DNA from: Phycisphaerae bacterium
GTDB taxonomy: Bacteria; Planctomycetota; Phycisphaerae; JAAYCJ01
Reading direction: 5' to 3'
DNA length: 49,698 nucleotides
NCBI GenBank assembly: GCA_012729815.1
Contig: JAAYCJ010000242.1
Coordinates: 1 to 49,698 of the forward strand
The position numbers and the translations under genes were made by a program. Below, one piece after another: positions 40,903 through 48,254 of this stretch (the first letter of the stretch is position 1; each line of letters opens with the position of its first letter). The notes under the pieces are model-generated. The model ran no database searches. It was given only the letters and a program-made list of their open reading frames with translations, and was not told the origin of the DNA.

Positions 40903-41235
40903 GTGAGCGTCTACAGCATCTTGCTGCGTGATATCGCTGCGTTGGTCAAGGCCGAGGTGAGCGCGGTTCTGGCCGACGTGCTGGTGCGGATCGCGGACCT
41001 GCTGGAGACCGAGGCGGAAAAACTCCGTCGGGCGATCCTGCGGGTCGCGGCCGCGCTGGTGGTCGTGCTGGTGAGCGTGGCCTTTTTGTTGATCGGGTTC
41101 GCGTTCATGATCGGCGGGGTGTACCTGATGCTGCTGCCGGAGATCGGGCCGGCCAGCGCGGCATTTATCACGGGGGGAATCTCACTGCTGCTGGCGGGCA
41201 TCCTGGTGCTGATTGCCAAGTTGATTGGGGGGTAG
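40903..41235 (+). CDS. YqjE-like membrane protein (phage holin superfamily III)
   Basis: The protein has 110 aa from a GTG start with GGAG 8 nt upstream. An N-terminal amphipathic helix (AVLADVLVRIADLLETEAEK) precedes two transmembrane hairpins (ALVVVLVSVAFLLIGFAFMI and AAFITGGISLLLAGILVLIA). This matches YqjE/DUF1469-type proteins, a family used in stress-related envelope roles despite its holin-like name. It is sandwiched between the ElaB-like and DUF2892-like genes. Confidence 0.85.
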   Translation: MSVYSILLRDIAALVKAEVSAVLADVLVRIADLLETEAEKLRRAILRVAAALVVVLVSVAFLLIGFAFMIGGVYLMLLPEIGPASAAFITGGISLLLAGILVLIAKLIGG

Positions 41236-41302
41236 GAACCTGGGCGACGGCGTCGCGGAGGTGCTGCGCGCGGAACCAGGGATGACCAAAAGGAGGTTCG
41301 GC

Positions 41303-41791
41303 ATGGGGCCAAGGCGTAGAGAAGAGCGGGCGGAAGGTCGGGTGGCGGAGAGCACTTCCGAGCGGGTCAACCGCCGGATCGAGCGCGACATCGAGGCGCA
41401 CGTGATGTACTATTCTCAGCGGCTCGACGAGATCGAGGAGCGGCTGACGGAGCTGGACCGCGAGTGGGACATCGAACGGACGCTGGAGACGAACGCCGCA
41501 GCGCTTTCGCTTCTGGGTCTGATCCTGGGATCGGTGTCGCGCAAGTGGCGGGCGTTGCCGATGGTGGTGGCGGGATTCCTGCTGCAGCACGGCATCCAGG
41601 GTTGGTGTCCGCCGTTGCCGCTGTTCCGCCGGTTGGGGATTCGGACGCGGGACGAGATTCTGCGGGAACGGACGGCCTTGCGGGCGCTGCGAGGGGACTT
41701 CGATCGGATGGCGCCGTCGAAGGGCAAGGAGCCGTGCGATCGTGCGCAGGATGTGCTGGAGGCGATCAGCGGTTCGGGTCGCGACGGGTAA
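41303..41791 (+). CDS. DUF2892-domain membrane protein with N-terminal coiled coil
   Basis: The protein has 162 aa. ATG 41303 is preceded by AGGAGG at 6 nt; the frame continues upstream to 41225. The first 60 residues form a charged helix (RVNRRIERDIEAHVMYYSQR), followed by the DUF2892 core: ERTLETNAAALSLLGLILGS, KWRALPMVVAGFLLQHGIQG, and WCPPLPLFRRLGIRTRDEI. The Cys-Pro element after the second membrane segment is conserved in the family. The protein likely sits in the inner membrane. It belongs to the operon with the ElaB-like, YqjE-like and MscS genes. Confidence 0.8.
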   Translation: MGPRRREERAEGRVAESTSERVNRRIERDIEAHVMYYSQRLDEIEERLTELDREWDIERTLETNAAALSLLGLILGSVSRKWRALPMVVAGFLLQHGIQGWCPPLPLFRRLGIRTRDEILRERTALRALRGDFDRMAPSKGKEPCDRAQDVLEAISGSGRDG

Positions 41792-41829
41792 ACACCAACG
41801 CCGAAGGTGTGGCGGCGGCAAGGGGAGGC

Positions 41830-43296
41830 ATGGGGGAGAGCGTGTCGAGGGGGAACATCGTACGGCAGGCGTGGTTGACGGCAATCTTTGCCGGGGCGGT
41901 GACGATCTGTGCGGTGCGTGGGCAAACGGGGTTGGTTCAACAGTCACCCGCGCCAGACGCACAGGACGCCGCGACGGCTGAAGAACCTGGCGTGACGGCG
42001 GCGGCCCCGGCAACAGAGATCGCGGTGGAAGGCGAAGTGACCGATAAGCAGTTGCGGGCGACCCTGGAACGATTGCTGGCCAGGTATCCGGGGGTGCGCG
42101 AGGCGCGGGTGTCGGTGAGCGAAGGGGTGGTCGAGCTGGAGGGGCACGTCAGCACGGAGGAAATCCATGACGGCGTCACGCAGTTCGTCCGGCGGGTGCA
42201 GGGGACGCGGCTGGTGCTCAATCGGATGAGGACGGACCAGCAGGTGCTTTCGGCGTGGCAGCTTCTCCGGCAGACGGTCGGTTCGTACGCCCAGACGATC
42301 GGACGGTCGTGGATGCTGGTGGTGCTGGCGATTGTGATCGTGGTGCTGACGCTGGCGTTGATCCGGGTGCTCTCGCCGATTTGGGATTTTCTGTTTTCCT
42401 TCGTGGTGGAGCGCGACTTCGTCCGGGCGGTGATCGGTCTGTTCCTCAACACGCTGATCCTTTTGGGCGGCCTGATGCTGGCCCTGTCGGTGCTGGGGTT
42501 GACGCGGGCGGTGCTCTCGGTCATCGGGGTGGCGGGGATCATTGGTCTGACCCTGGGGTTTGCGTTCCGGGACATCGCCGAGAACTTCATCGCGTCGCTG
42601 TTGCTGGGGGTCCGCCGGCCGTTTCGGGCGGGCGACCTGATCGAGGTGGCGGGCCGGCTGGGCGTGGTGCGGGCGATGAACATGCGGGCGACGGTGCTGG
42701 TGACGTTTGAGGGGGACTACGTGCGGATTCCCAATTCGACGATCTATAAGGAGGTCCTGGTCAACCACTCAGCGGGTCCGCAGGTGCGGGGCGATTTCGA
42801 GATCGTGGTGGGCTACGACCTGTCACTCAAGGATGTGGTCGAAGGACTGTGCGAAGCGGTTTCAGGCCATCCGCTGGTCAGACACGAGCCTGTTCCGCAG
42901 GTGCTGATCGACCAGTTCGGCACGGGTGGCATTCATCTGCGAGTCTATTACTGGTACGATCCGAAGGCAGCCGTTCCGGTCAATATCCGCGGGGAGGTGA
43001 TGCTGCGGGCTCGGGTGGCCCTGACGAAGATGGAGATCACGCCGCCTCCGACCATCATCTCGCTGCAAGGAACGCAGGGAGGCATTCAGCGGCTGGCGAT
43101 CACGGAGAAGGGCAGGAAAGGGACGCCGGAGACGAAGCGGGAACAGATCGCGGAGGAAGAGCAACTGGTGGCCGAGTCGCAGGGGACGGAGAGCCCCGGC
43201 GCAGCCGAGGCGATGTCGGCGCCGGTGGAGGCGGTCAGCGAGGAAGGCAGCGACCTGTTACGGTCGCCGTCGGACAGGGATTCGAACAAGGGCTGA
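41830..43296 (+). CDS. MscS-family mechanosensitive channel with N-terminal BON domain
   Basis: The protein has 488 aa with a signal-like N-terminus (VRQAWLTAIFAGAVTICAVRG). A BON domain lies at about residues 70-134 (TLERLLARYPGVREARVSVS, then VELEGHVSTEEIH). Three transmembrane helices follow (about 160-182, 200-224, 228-260), the last being the pore helix with GVAGIIGLTLGFAFRDIAEN and the gate-like LLLGVRRPFRAGDLIEV. The cytoplasmic beta domain (VRIPNSTIYKEVLVN) and alpha/beta domain are typical of MscS. The last 80 residues are a charged extension. The GGGGAGG sits only 1 nt from the ATG, so GTG 41842 is possible. It protects cells from hypo-osmotic shock. BON domains are usually periplasmic and bind lipids, so its place before the channel is notable. 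Confidence 0.88.
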   Translation: MGESVSRGNIVRQAWLTAIFAGAVTICAVRGQTGLVQQSPAPDAQDAATAEEPGVTAAAPATEIAVEGEVTDKQLRATLERLLARYPGVREARVSVSEGVVELEGHVSTEEIHDGVTQFVRRVQGTRLVLNRMRTDQQVLSAWQLLRQTVGSYAQTIGRSWMLVVLAIVIVVLTLALIRVLSPIWDFLFSFVVERDFVRAVIGLFLNTLILLGGLMLALSVLGLTRAVLSVIGVAGIIGLTLGFAFRDIAENFIASLLLGVRRPFRAGDLIEVAGRLGVVRAMNMRATVLVTFEGDYVRIPNSTIYKEVLVNHSAGPQVRGDFEIVVGYDLSLKDVVEGLCEAVSGHPLVRHEPVPQVLIDQFGTGGIHLRVYYWYDPKAAVPVNIRGEVMLRARVALTKMEITPPPTIISLQGTQGGIQRLAITEKGRKGTPETKREQIAEEEQLVAESQGTESPGAAEAMSAPVEAVSEEGSDLLRSPSDRDSNKG

Positions 43297-43317
43297 TTTC
43301 GAAAAAGGAGTTCGATC

Positions 43318-44544
43318 ATGAAAGCGGTTGTGTTTCACGACGTGGGCGACATACGGGTGGATGAGGTTCCCGAACCGAAGATCGAGCAGTCGCACGACGC
43401 GATCGTCCGGCTGACCGTCAGCGCGATCTGCGGGACGGATCTGCACATGGTGCGCGGGACGATGGCGGACATGAAGCCGGGCACGATCCTTGGCCACGAG
43501 GGCGTGGGGATCGTCGAGCAGGCGGGCCCGCAGGTGCGCAACGTCAAGGAGGGCGACCGGGTGGTGATCTGCTCGACCATCGCGTGCGGATACTGCTCGT
43601 ACTGCCGTGCGGGCTACTACGCCCAGTGCGACAACGCCAATCCCAACGGGGCGCGGGCGGGCACGTGTTTTTTCGGCGGGCCCAAGAGCACCGGTCCGAT
43701 CGACGGGTTGCAGGCGGAAAAAGCGCGGGTGCCGTTCGCGAACGTCGGACTGGTCAAGGTGCCCGACGAGATCAGCGACGACCAGGCGATCCTGCTGTCG
43801 GACATCTTTCCGACGGGGTACTTCGGCGCGGACCTGGCGGAGATCAAGTCGGGCGACACGGTGGCGGTCTTCGGCTGCGGGCCGGTCGGCCAGTTCGCGA
43901 TCCTCAGCGCGGAGCTGCTGGGCGCGGGGCGGATTCTGGCGGTGGACCGGATCGAGTCGCGGCTGGCGACGGCCAGGGACTTGGGCGCCGAGGTGATCAA
44001 CTTTGAGGCGGAGGATCCGGTCGAGGAGATCATGGCGCTGACCGGCGGGATCGGCGTGGACCGCGCGATCGACGCGGTGGGTATCGAGGCCGAGCACGCC
44101 GAGAGCGGTCCGGCGGCCCAGGAAGCCTCGGGCGAGAAGGCGGCGCGGTTCGCCCGGCAGCGCGAGCAGGTGGCGCCGAAGACCGCCCCGTCGGGAGATC
44201 TGTGGCAGCCGGGAAGCGCGCCGTCGCAGGCGGTCGAGTGGTGTGTTCGGTCGCTGGCCAAGGCGGGCACGCTGTCGGTGATCGGGGTCTATCCGCCGAC
44301 GGTGAACTTCTTCCCGTTCGGGAAGGCGATGAACATGAACCTGACGATCAACATGGGCAACTGCAACCACCGCAAGTACGTCTCGCTGCTGATGGAGCTG
44401 GTGCTCAGCGGGGCGGTGCATCCGGAGAAGGTGCTGACGGAGGCCGAGACGCTGACCTATGCCATCGACGCCTACGAGCATTTCGACCGCCGCGAGTCCG
44501 GCTGGCTCAAAACGGCGCTGCTGCCGGTGGAGGCGGCGGTGTAG
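43318..44544 (+). CDS. Zinc-dependent alcohol dehydrogenase, glutathione-independent formaldehyde-dehydrogenase-like
   Basis: The protein has 408 aa. AAAGGAG stands 7 nt before ATG 43318. The catalytic zinc site reads ICGTDLHMVRG and GHEGVGIVEQ; the structural zinc loop is CGYCSYCRAGYYAQC. The NAD-binding site reads VAVFGCGPVGQFAI. A longer insert between residues 250 and 300 (QEASGEKAARFARQREQVAP region) is typical of glutathione-independent formaldehyde dehydrogenases and related enzymes. It stands 21 bp after the MscS gene and could be transcribed with it. Likely role: oxidation of formaldehyde or other short aldehydes/alcohols in stress defence. Confidence 0.88.
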   Translation: MKAVVFHDVGDIRVDEVPEPKIEQSHDAIVRLTVSAICGTDLHMVRGTMADMKPGTILGHEGVGIVEQAGPQVRNVKEGDRVVICSTIACGYCSYCRAGYYAQCDNANPNGARAGTCFFGGPKSTGPIDGLQAEKARVPFANVGLVKVPDEISDDQAILLSDIFPTGYFGADLAEIKSGDTVAVFGCGPVGQFAILSAELLGAGRILAVDRIESRLATARDLGAEVINFEAEDPVEEIMALTGGIGVDRAIDAVGIEAEHAESGPAAQEASGEKAARFARQREQVAPKTAPSGDLWQPGSAPSQAVEWCVRSLAKAGTLSVIGVYPPTVNFFPFGKAMNMNLTINMGNCNHRKYVSLLMELVLSGAVHPEKVLTEAETLTYAIDAYEHFDRRESGWLKTALLPVEAAV

Positions 44545-44618
44545 GAAAGTCGTGGCGGACAGGGAAATGCCGAAGGCGCGCGTGTCGAGGGCGCCGCGCG
44601 AGGTCGATTTCCACGGAG

Positions 44619-44659
44619 AAGGTTGCATCGGGGTAGATGATGCTGTATAATGCAACCTT
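44619..44659 (+). promoter_or_regulatory. Promoter framed by a perfect 10-bp inverted repeat
   Basis: TTGCAT (44623-44628), 17-bp spacer, TATAAT (44646-44651). AAGGTTGCAT (44619-44628) and ATGCAACCTT (44650-44659) are exact reverse complements whose centres are 31 bp apart, i.e. three helical turns. The left arm covers the -35 and the right arm covers the end of the -10 and the expected start point. No U tract follows, so it is not a terminator. The remaining leader (44660-44857) has no gene. Confidence 0.6.
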
Positions 44660-44857
44660 AACGTCCGGGGGGTAAACCGGCGCGTACGAGCTGTCGCCGC
44701 CAAGTGAAAGGAGGATCACGGGTGATCAATGCCGGAGGATTCTCTTAGCTGCGTGGAGGCGTAGACGTTGCGCGCGGGATGGATGTGGATACCATCGCTG
44801 AGACGTGCGGTGCGGCTCGGCGGGCCAGGGAATGGTGTTACTCACAAGGAGAGAGCG

Positions 44858-45145
44858 ATGGAGAGCAAGTGGATCATGTTGCTGTTCGCGGGGCTGTTCG
44901 CCGTGAGCGTGATGGGCATGCCGGCGACGGTTCTGGCTGACGATTGGGGCGAAGACGACGGATGGTTCAACGGGGAGGACGAATGGGATAACGGCTGGGG
45001 CGATACCGGCTGGGGCGAAGAGGAGTACGGCGAGGACGACTGGTGGGATGATGATTACGGCGACGACTGGTACGACTGGGACAGCGACTACTATACCGAG
45101 GACTGGTACAACGAGGATGAAGGCTGGTTCAACGACTGGTGGTGA
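44858..45145 (+). CDS. Small secreted acidic Asp/Glu/Trp-rich protein, no basic residues in mature part
   Basis: The protein has 95 aa; AAGGAGAG precedes the ATG at 6-8 nt. A good signal peptide (MLLFAGLFAVSVMGMPATVL, cleavage after ADA-like VLA) leaves a 68-residue mature chain composed of 20 Asp, 10 Glu, 13 Trp, 6 Tyr, 10 Gly, 4 Asn, 2 Phe, 2 Thr and 1 Ser by my count, with no Lys, Arg, His or Cys at all. Short units such as DDWGEDDGW, GWGDTGWGEEEYG and DWYDWDSDYY alternate acids and aromatics. It cannot fold as a normal globule; cation binding or coacervation with basic polymers is likely. I know no family. The following Gln/Arg-rich secreted protein starts 77 bp downstream, probably in the same transcript. 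Confidence 0.8.
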   Translation: MESKWIMLLFAGLFAVSVMGMPATVLADDWGEDDGWFNGEDEWDNGWGDTGWGEEEYGEDDWWDDDYGDDWYDWDSDYYTEDWYNEDEGWFNDWW

Positions 45146-45222
45146 TCGTCGGTCGTAAAAGACGTTCGCGCGGATCAGGTTGCAAGCCACTACATTCAAC
45201 CAACCGAACAAGGGGGTCTACG

Positions 45223-46710
45223 ATGAGGACGAGAGTATTGGGATTGATGATGATTGGTCTGGCGCTGGCGGTGTTTGTGGGCGTTTTGCCGGCGAACGCC
45301 GACCAGCAGGACCAGTACGGCCAGCAGGATGAATACGGCCAGCAGGGACAACAGGATCGCGGCCAATCGCAGGACAACGGGGACTGGCAGCAGCGAAGCC
45401 GGCAGGACGAGTACGATCAGCAGGACGATTACGGACAGGACGATCAGGACCAGGGTCAAGGCCAGGACCCGAACCAGCGCTGGAGGCAGGATCGCGGCCA
45501 GGGTCAACAGCAAGGCGATCAGTGGCAAGGCGATCAGGGCCGTGCCCAGCGGATCCAGTGGCAACAGGGCGGCCAGCAGGACCAGTGGCAGGAGAACGGC
45601 TGGGGCCAGCAGGGCGGCCAGGACTGGCAGCAGCGAAATCAACAACAGCGCAGTCAGCAGGGCAGCCAGACTCAGCGTCAGAGCCGCTGGCAACTCCAGC
45701 CCCAGGGCTGGGTGCTGGTCGGATACGATTGGGACCAGGATGGGACGTTTGACGCCTATGAGTACCTCTCGATGGACGATCTACAGCGGGCCCGCCGCCA
45801 GAGCCGGCAGCGGATGCAGCAGGGCCAGGCCCAGGGCGGCCAGCAGTTCCGTTCCGGCCTTCAAGCTGCGCAGCAGGGCCGCCAGATGAGGCAGGCGCAG
45901 CAGCGCCGGCAGACTCGCATCACCGGCCAGATCCAGGACATCACCCGCAAGTCGCTGATGGGCCTGGAGGGCCGGCAGGTGTTTGCCAAGATCCAGACGC
46001 AGCAGGGCCGGACGGTCCGCACGCTGCTAGGGCCGCAGCAGAATCTGCAACAGTTGGATCTCCAGGAGGGCGACCAGGTGACGGTGATCGGCCGTCGCGG
46101 AACCATCAACGACCGCTCGGTCCTGATCGCCCAGCGGATCCAGTCCAACGGTCAGTCGGTGCAGGTCCAGTCGCAGGCCCTGCGGCAGGCCCAGCTCAAG
46201 CGCTACTCGGGCACGATCCAGCAGACGCGGACGATTTCGATCCAGGGCCAGGACCAGTCGTTCCTGGTGGCCAAGGTCCAGCTTGACCAGCAGGGTCAGA
46301 CCGTTCCGGTGATCTTCGGTCCGCGACAGGAACTGGGAACCTCGCTGAACCAGGGCCAGCAGATTTCGATCCTGGCCAGCACCGGTCAACTGAACAACAA
46401 GCGGGTGCTGGTGGCCAACCAGTTCAGCAAGAACGGCCAGAAGTTCGACACCACGTTCAGCGACATGGGAAGCCGGCGGTTCAATTTCCAGACCTCCGGC
46501 GGCCAGCAGTTCCGCCAGAGCGCCCAGCAGGGCGGGAGCGGCCAGGGCTCTGAGTCTCAGCAGCAATCCGGTCGGAGTTGGAGCCAGCAGGATTCTCAGT
46601 CGCAGCAACGCTCGAGCCAACAGGACTGGGGCCAACAGGGCTCACCGTCTCAGCAGCGATCGCAGCAACCGCAGCGTTCGGGACAGCAGAGGGGGCAAGA
46701 CGATTACTGA
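45223..46710 (+). CDS. Secreted glutamine/arginine-rich protein with duplicated OB-like domain
   Basis: The protein has 495 aa; AGGGGG lies 6 nt before ATG 45223. The signal peptide is MMIGLALAVFVGVLPANA. After it comes a Gln/Asp/Gly low-complexity region (QDQYGQQDEYGQQ and the like), then a DWDQDGTFDAYEYLSMDDL element that looks like a calcium-binding EF-hand loop. Two related domains follow: ITGQIQDITRKSLMG to LIAQRIQSNGQ, and YSGTIQQTRTISIQG to VLVANQFSKNGQ, each with a GPxQ..LQ..L..G(D/Q)Q(V/I) stretch. These small beta modules resemble the OB-like BOF type. The C-terminus is again Gln/Ser-rich. It is basic and hydrophilic, a likely partner of the acidic protein upstream. Function is unknown; a matrix or sheath role is inference. 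Confidence 0.78.
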   Translation: MRTRVLGLMMIGLALAVFVGVLPANADQQDQYGQQDEYGQQGQQDRGQSQDNGDWQQRSRQDEYDQQDDYGQDDQDQGQGQDPNQRWRQDRGQGQQQGDQWQGDQGRAQRIQWQQGGQQDQWQENGWGQQGGQDWQQRNQQQRSQQGSQTQRQSRWQLQPQGWVLVGYDWDQDGTFDAYEYLSMDDLQRARRQSRQRMQQGQAQGGQQFRSGLQAAQQGRQMRQAQQRRQTRITGQIQDITRKSLMGLEGRQVFAKIQTQQGRTVRTLLGPQQNLQQLDLQEGDQVTVIGRRGTINDRSVLIAQRIQSNGQSVQVQSQALRQAQLKRYSGTIQQTRTISIQGQDQSFLVAKVQLDQQGQTVPVIFGPRQELGTSLNQGQQISILASTGQLNNKRVLVANQFSKNGQKFDTTFSDMGSRRFNFQTSGGQQFRQSAQQGGSGQGSESQQQSGRSWSQQDSQSQQRSSQQDWGQQGSPSQQRSQQPQRSGQQRGQDDY

Positions 46711-46754
46711 GCCCAGGGGCTTGGATCGGTTGACCTGACAGGCATCCGGGAAGT

Positions 46755-46783
46755 CGAGACCGGGCCTATGAAGCCCGGTCTCG
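46755..46783 (+). terminator. Hairpin after the Gln-rich gene
   Basis: A perfect 11-bp stem (CGAGACCGGGC with its complement) and a 7-nt loop, 44 nt after the stop. No clear U tract follows, so it may be Rho-dependent or only a transcript-end hairpin. Confidence 0.5.
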
Positions 46784-46871
46784 GCCGCACCGGACCTTTG
46801 TTTGAGCGGGACGAACGGATCGGTGACGCAAGTATGGGAGAGGGCAAGGCCTATCGGCTGGGAGAGCCTGG

Positions 46872-48227
46872 ATGTGGACGAAGCTGGGAAATTTCTGGGA
46901 CACGCTTCGGACGAGCTACTGGTTCGTGCCGACGGGGATGGCCGTGGGAACCGTCGTGCTCTGGGTTGTGATGATCAGGATCGATCGCAATGTGCCACCG
47001 GGGTACACGGGAACCGCGTGGTGGGTCTACGGCGGAGGCATGGAGGGCGCGCGGGAAGTGCTCTCAACGGTAGCCGGATCGATGATCACCGTGGCGGGCG
47101 TTGTCTTTTCGATCACGATGGTGGCCCTGACGATGGCGGCCCAGCAGTTCGGTCCGCGGCTATTGCGGAGCTTCATGCGGGATCGGGGCAATCAGGTAGT
47201 GCTGGGCACGTTCGTTTCAACATTCCTCTACTGCCTGCTGGTGCTCCGGACCGTCAGGGAAGGGCGCGACGGCGAATTCGTGCCGCAGATCGCGGTGACG
47301 GTGGCGGTGGGGTTGGCGATTCTGAGCATCGCGGTGCTGATCTACTTCATCCACCACGCCTCGATGTCGCTGCAGTCGACCAGCGTGGTGCTGGCGGTGA
47401 GCCGGGACGCGGACCAGGTGATCGAACGGGTGTACCCGAAGGAGCTTTCGCCGCAGGAACGGGAACAGGATCAGCAACCGACCGACGGTGAGGCGGAGTC
47501 GACGCAGGCCGAATCGTCATCGGTGCGGGCCAACGTCAGCGGCTATCTGCAGGTGGTGGACGAGAGTTCGCTGATCGGATTGGCTCAGGAGCGGGACCTG
47601 GTGGTCACGCTGTCGCATCGGCCGGGGGATTTCGTGGTGCGTGACGCCGAAGTGGCGAAGGTCTGGCCCGCCGACCGGCTGGACCAGGAGGTTGAAGACG
47701 CGGTGCGTGACGCCCTGGTCATCGGCAAACATCGGACCTCGGCGCGGGATATCGCGTTCGTCATCAGCCAGTTTTCGGAGGTGGCGGTGCGTTCGCTGTC
47801 GTCATCGATCAACGATCCGTACACGGCGACGGAGTGCGTGGACCGGCTGGGGGCGGCGCTGTCGAAACTGGCCGGCCGTTCGATGCCTCAGCGATACTCC
47901 CACGACGAGCGGGGCAGGCTCCGGCTGATTCACAAGCCCAACACCTTCATGACGATCGCCAACGAGACGATCGGAGATATCCGGCCGCATTGCCGTCACT
48001 CCAAGATGGTGACGCTGCGGCTGCTGGAGATGATCGAGGAGGTCGCCCGGCATGTCCACCGAAACGAGGACTGCGACGTGCTGCGGCGGCAGGCGGTGAT
48101 GATCGAGCGCGGCAGCCGTGAAGGAATTGAAGAGGAGTGGGACCGCCAGGAGGTCCGCGAGCGCTATGACCGGGCGATGCAATCGCTGGAATGGCAGGGC
48201 CGGCACGAGGAGCCGGTCGTGGTATAG
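46872..48227 (+). CDS. DUF2254-family membrane protein
   Basis: The protein has 451 aa; GGAGAG stands 5 nt before the ATG. Four transmembrane segments lie in the first 190 residues (TGMAVGTVVLWVVMI, MITVAGVVFSITMVALTMAA, VVLGTFVSTFLYCLLVL, AVTVAVGLAILSIAVLIYFI). The rest is soluble and has the DUF2254 blocks: QFGPRLLRSFMRDRGNQVVL, RANVSGYLQVVDESSL, VISQFSEVAVRSLSSSINDP and YTATECVDRLGAAL. The family has no proven function; the conserved soluble part resembles a sensory or regulatory module. It lies between the secreted low-complexity pair and a flavoprotein in the same direction. Confidence 0.9.
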   Translation: MWTKLGNFWDTLRTSYWFVPTGMAVGTVVLWVVMIRIDRNVPPGYTGTAWWVYGGGMEGAREVLSTVAGSMITVAGVVFSITMVALTMAAQQFGPRLLRSFMRDRGNQVVLGTFVSTFLYCLLVLRTVREGRDGEFVPQIAVTVAVGLAILSIAVLIYFIHHASMSLQSTSVVLAVSRDADQVIERVYPKELSPQEREQDQQPTDGEAESTQAESSSVRANVSGYLQVVDESSLIGLAQERDLVVTLSHRPGDFVVRDAEVAKVWPADRLDQEVEDAVRDALVIGKHRTSARDIAFVISQFSEVAVRSLSSSINDPYTATECVDRLGAALSKLAGRSMPQRYSHDERGRLRLIHKPNTFMTIANETIGDIRPHCRHSKMVTLRLLEMIEEVARHVHRNEDCDVLRRQAVMIERGSREGIEEEWDRQEVRERYDRAMQSLEWQGRHEEPVVV

Positions 48228-48254
48228 ACGTCGGGAAGTGATAGGGGGACGCCG

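Noticed and set aside
40903-41235. Phage holin as a sign of prophage
   Set aside because: It sits in a yqj-like stress operon with no other phage genes; the holin-superfamily fold is shared by YqjE.
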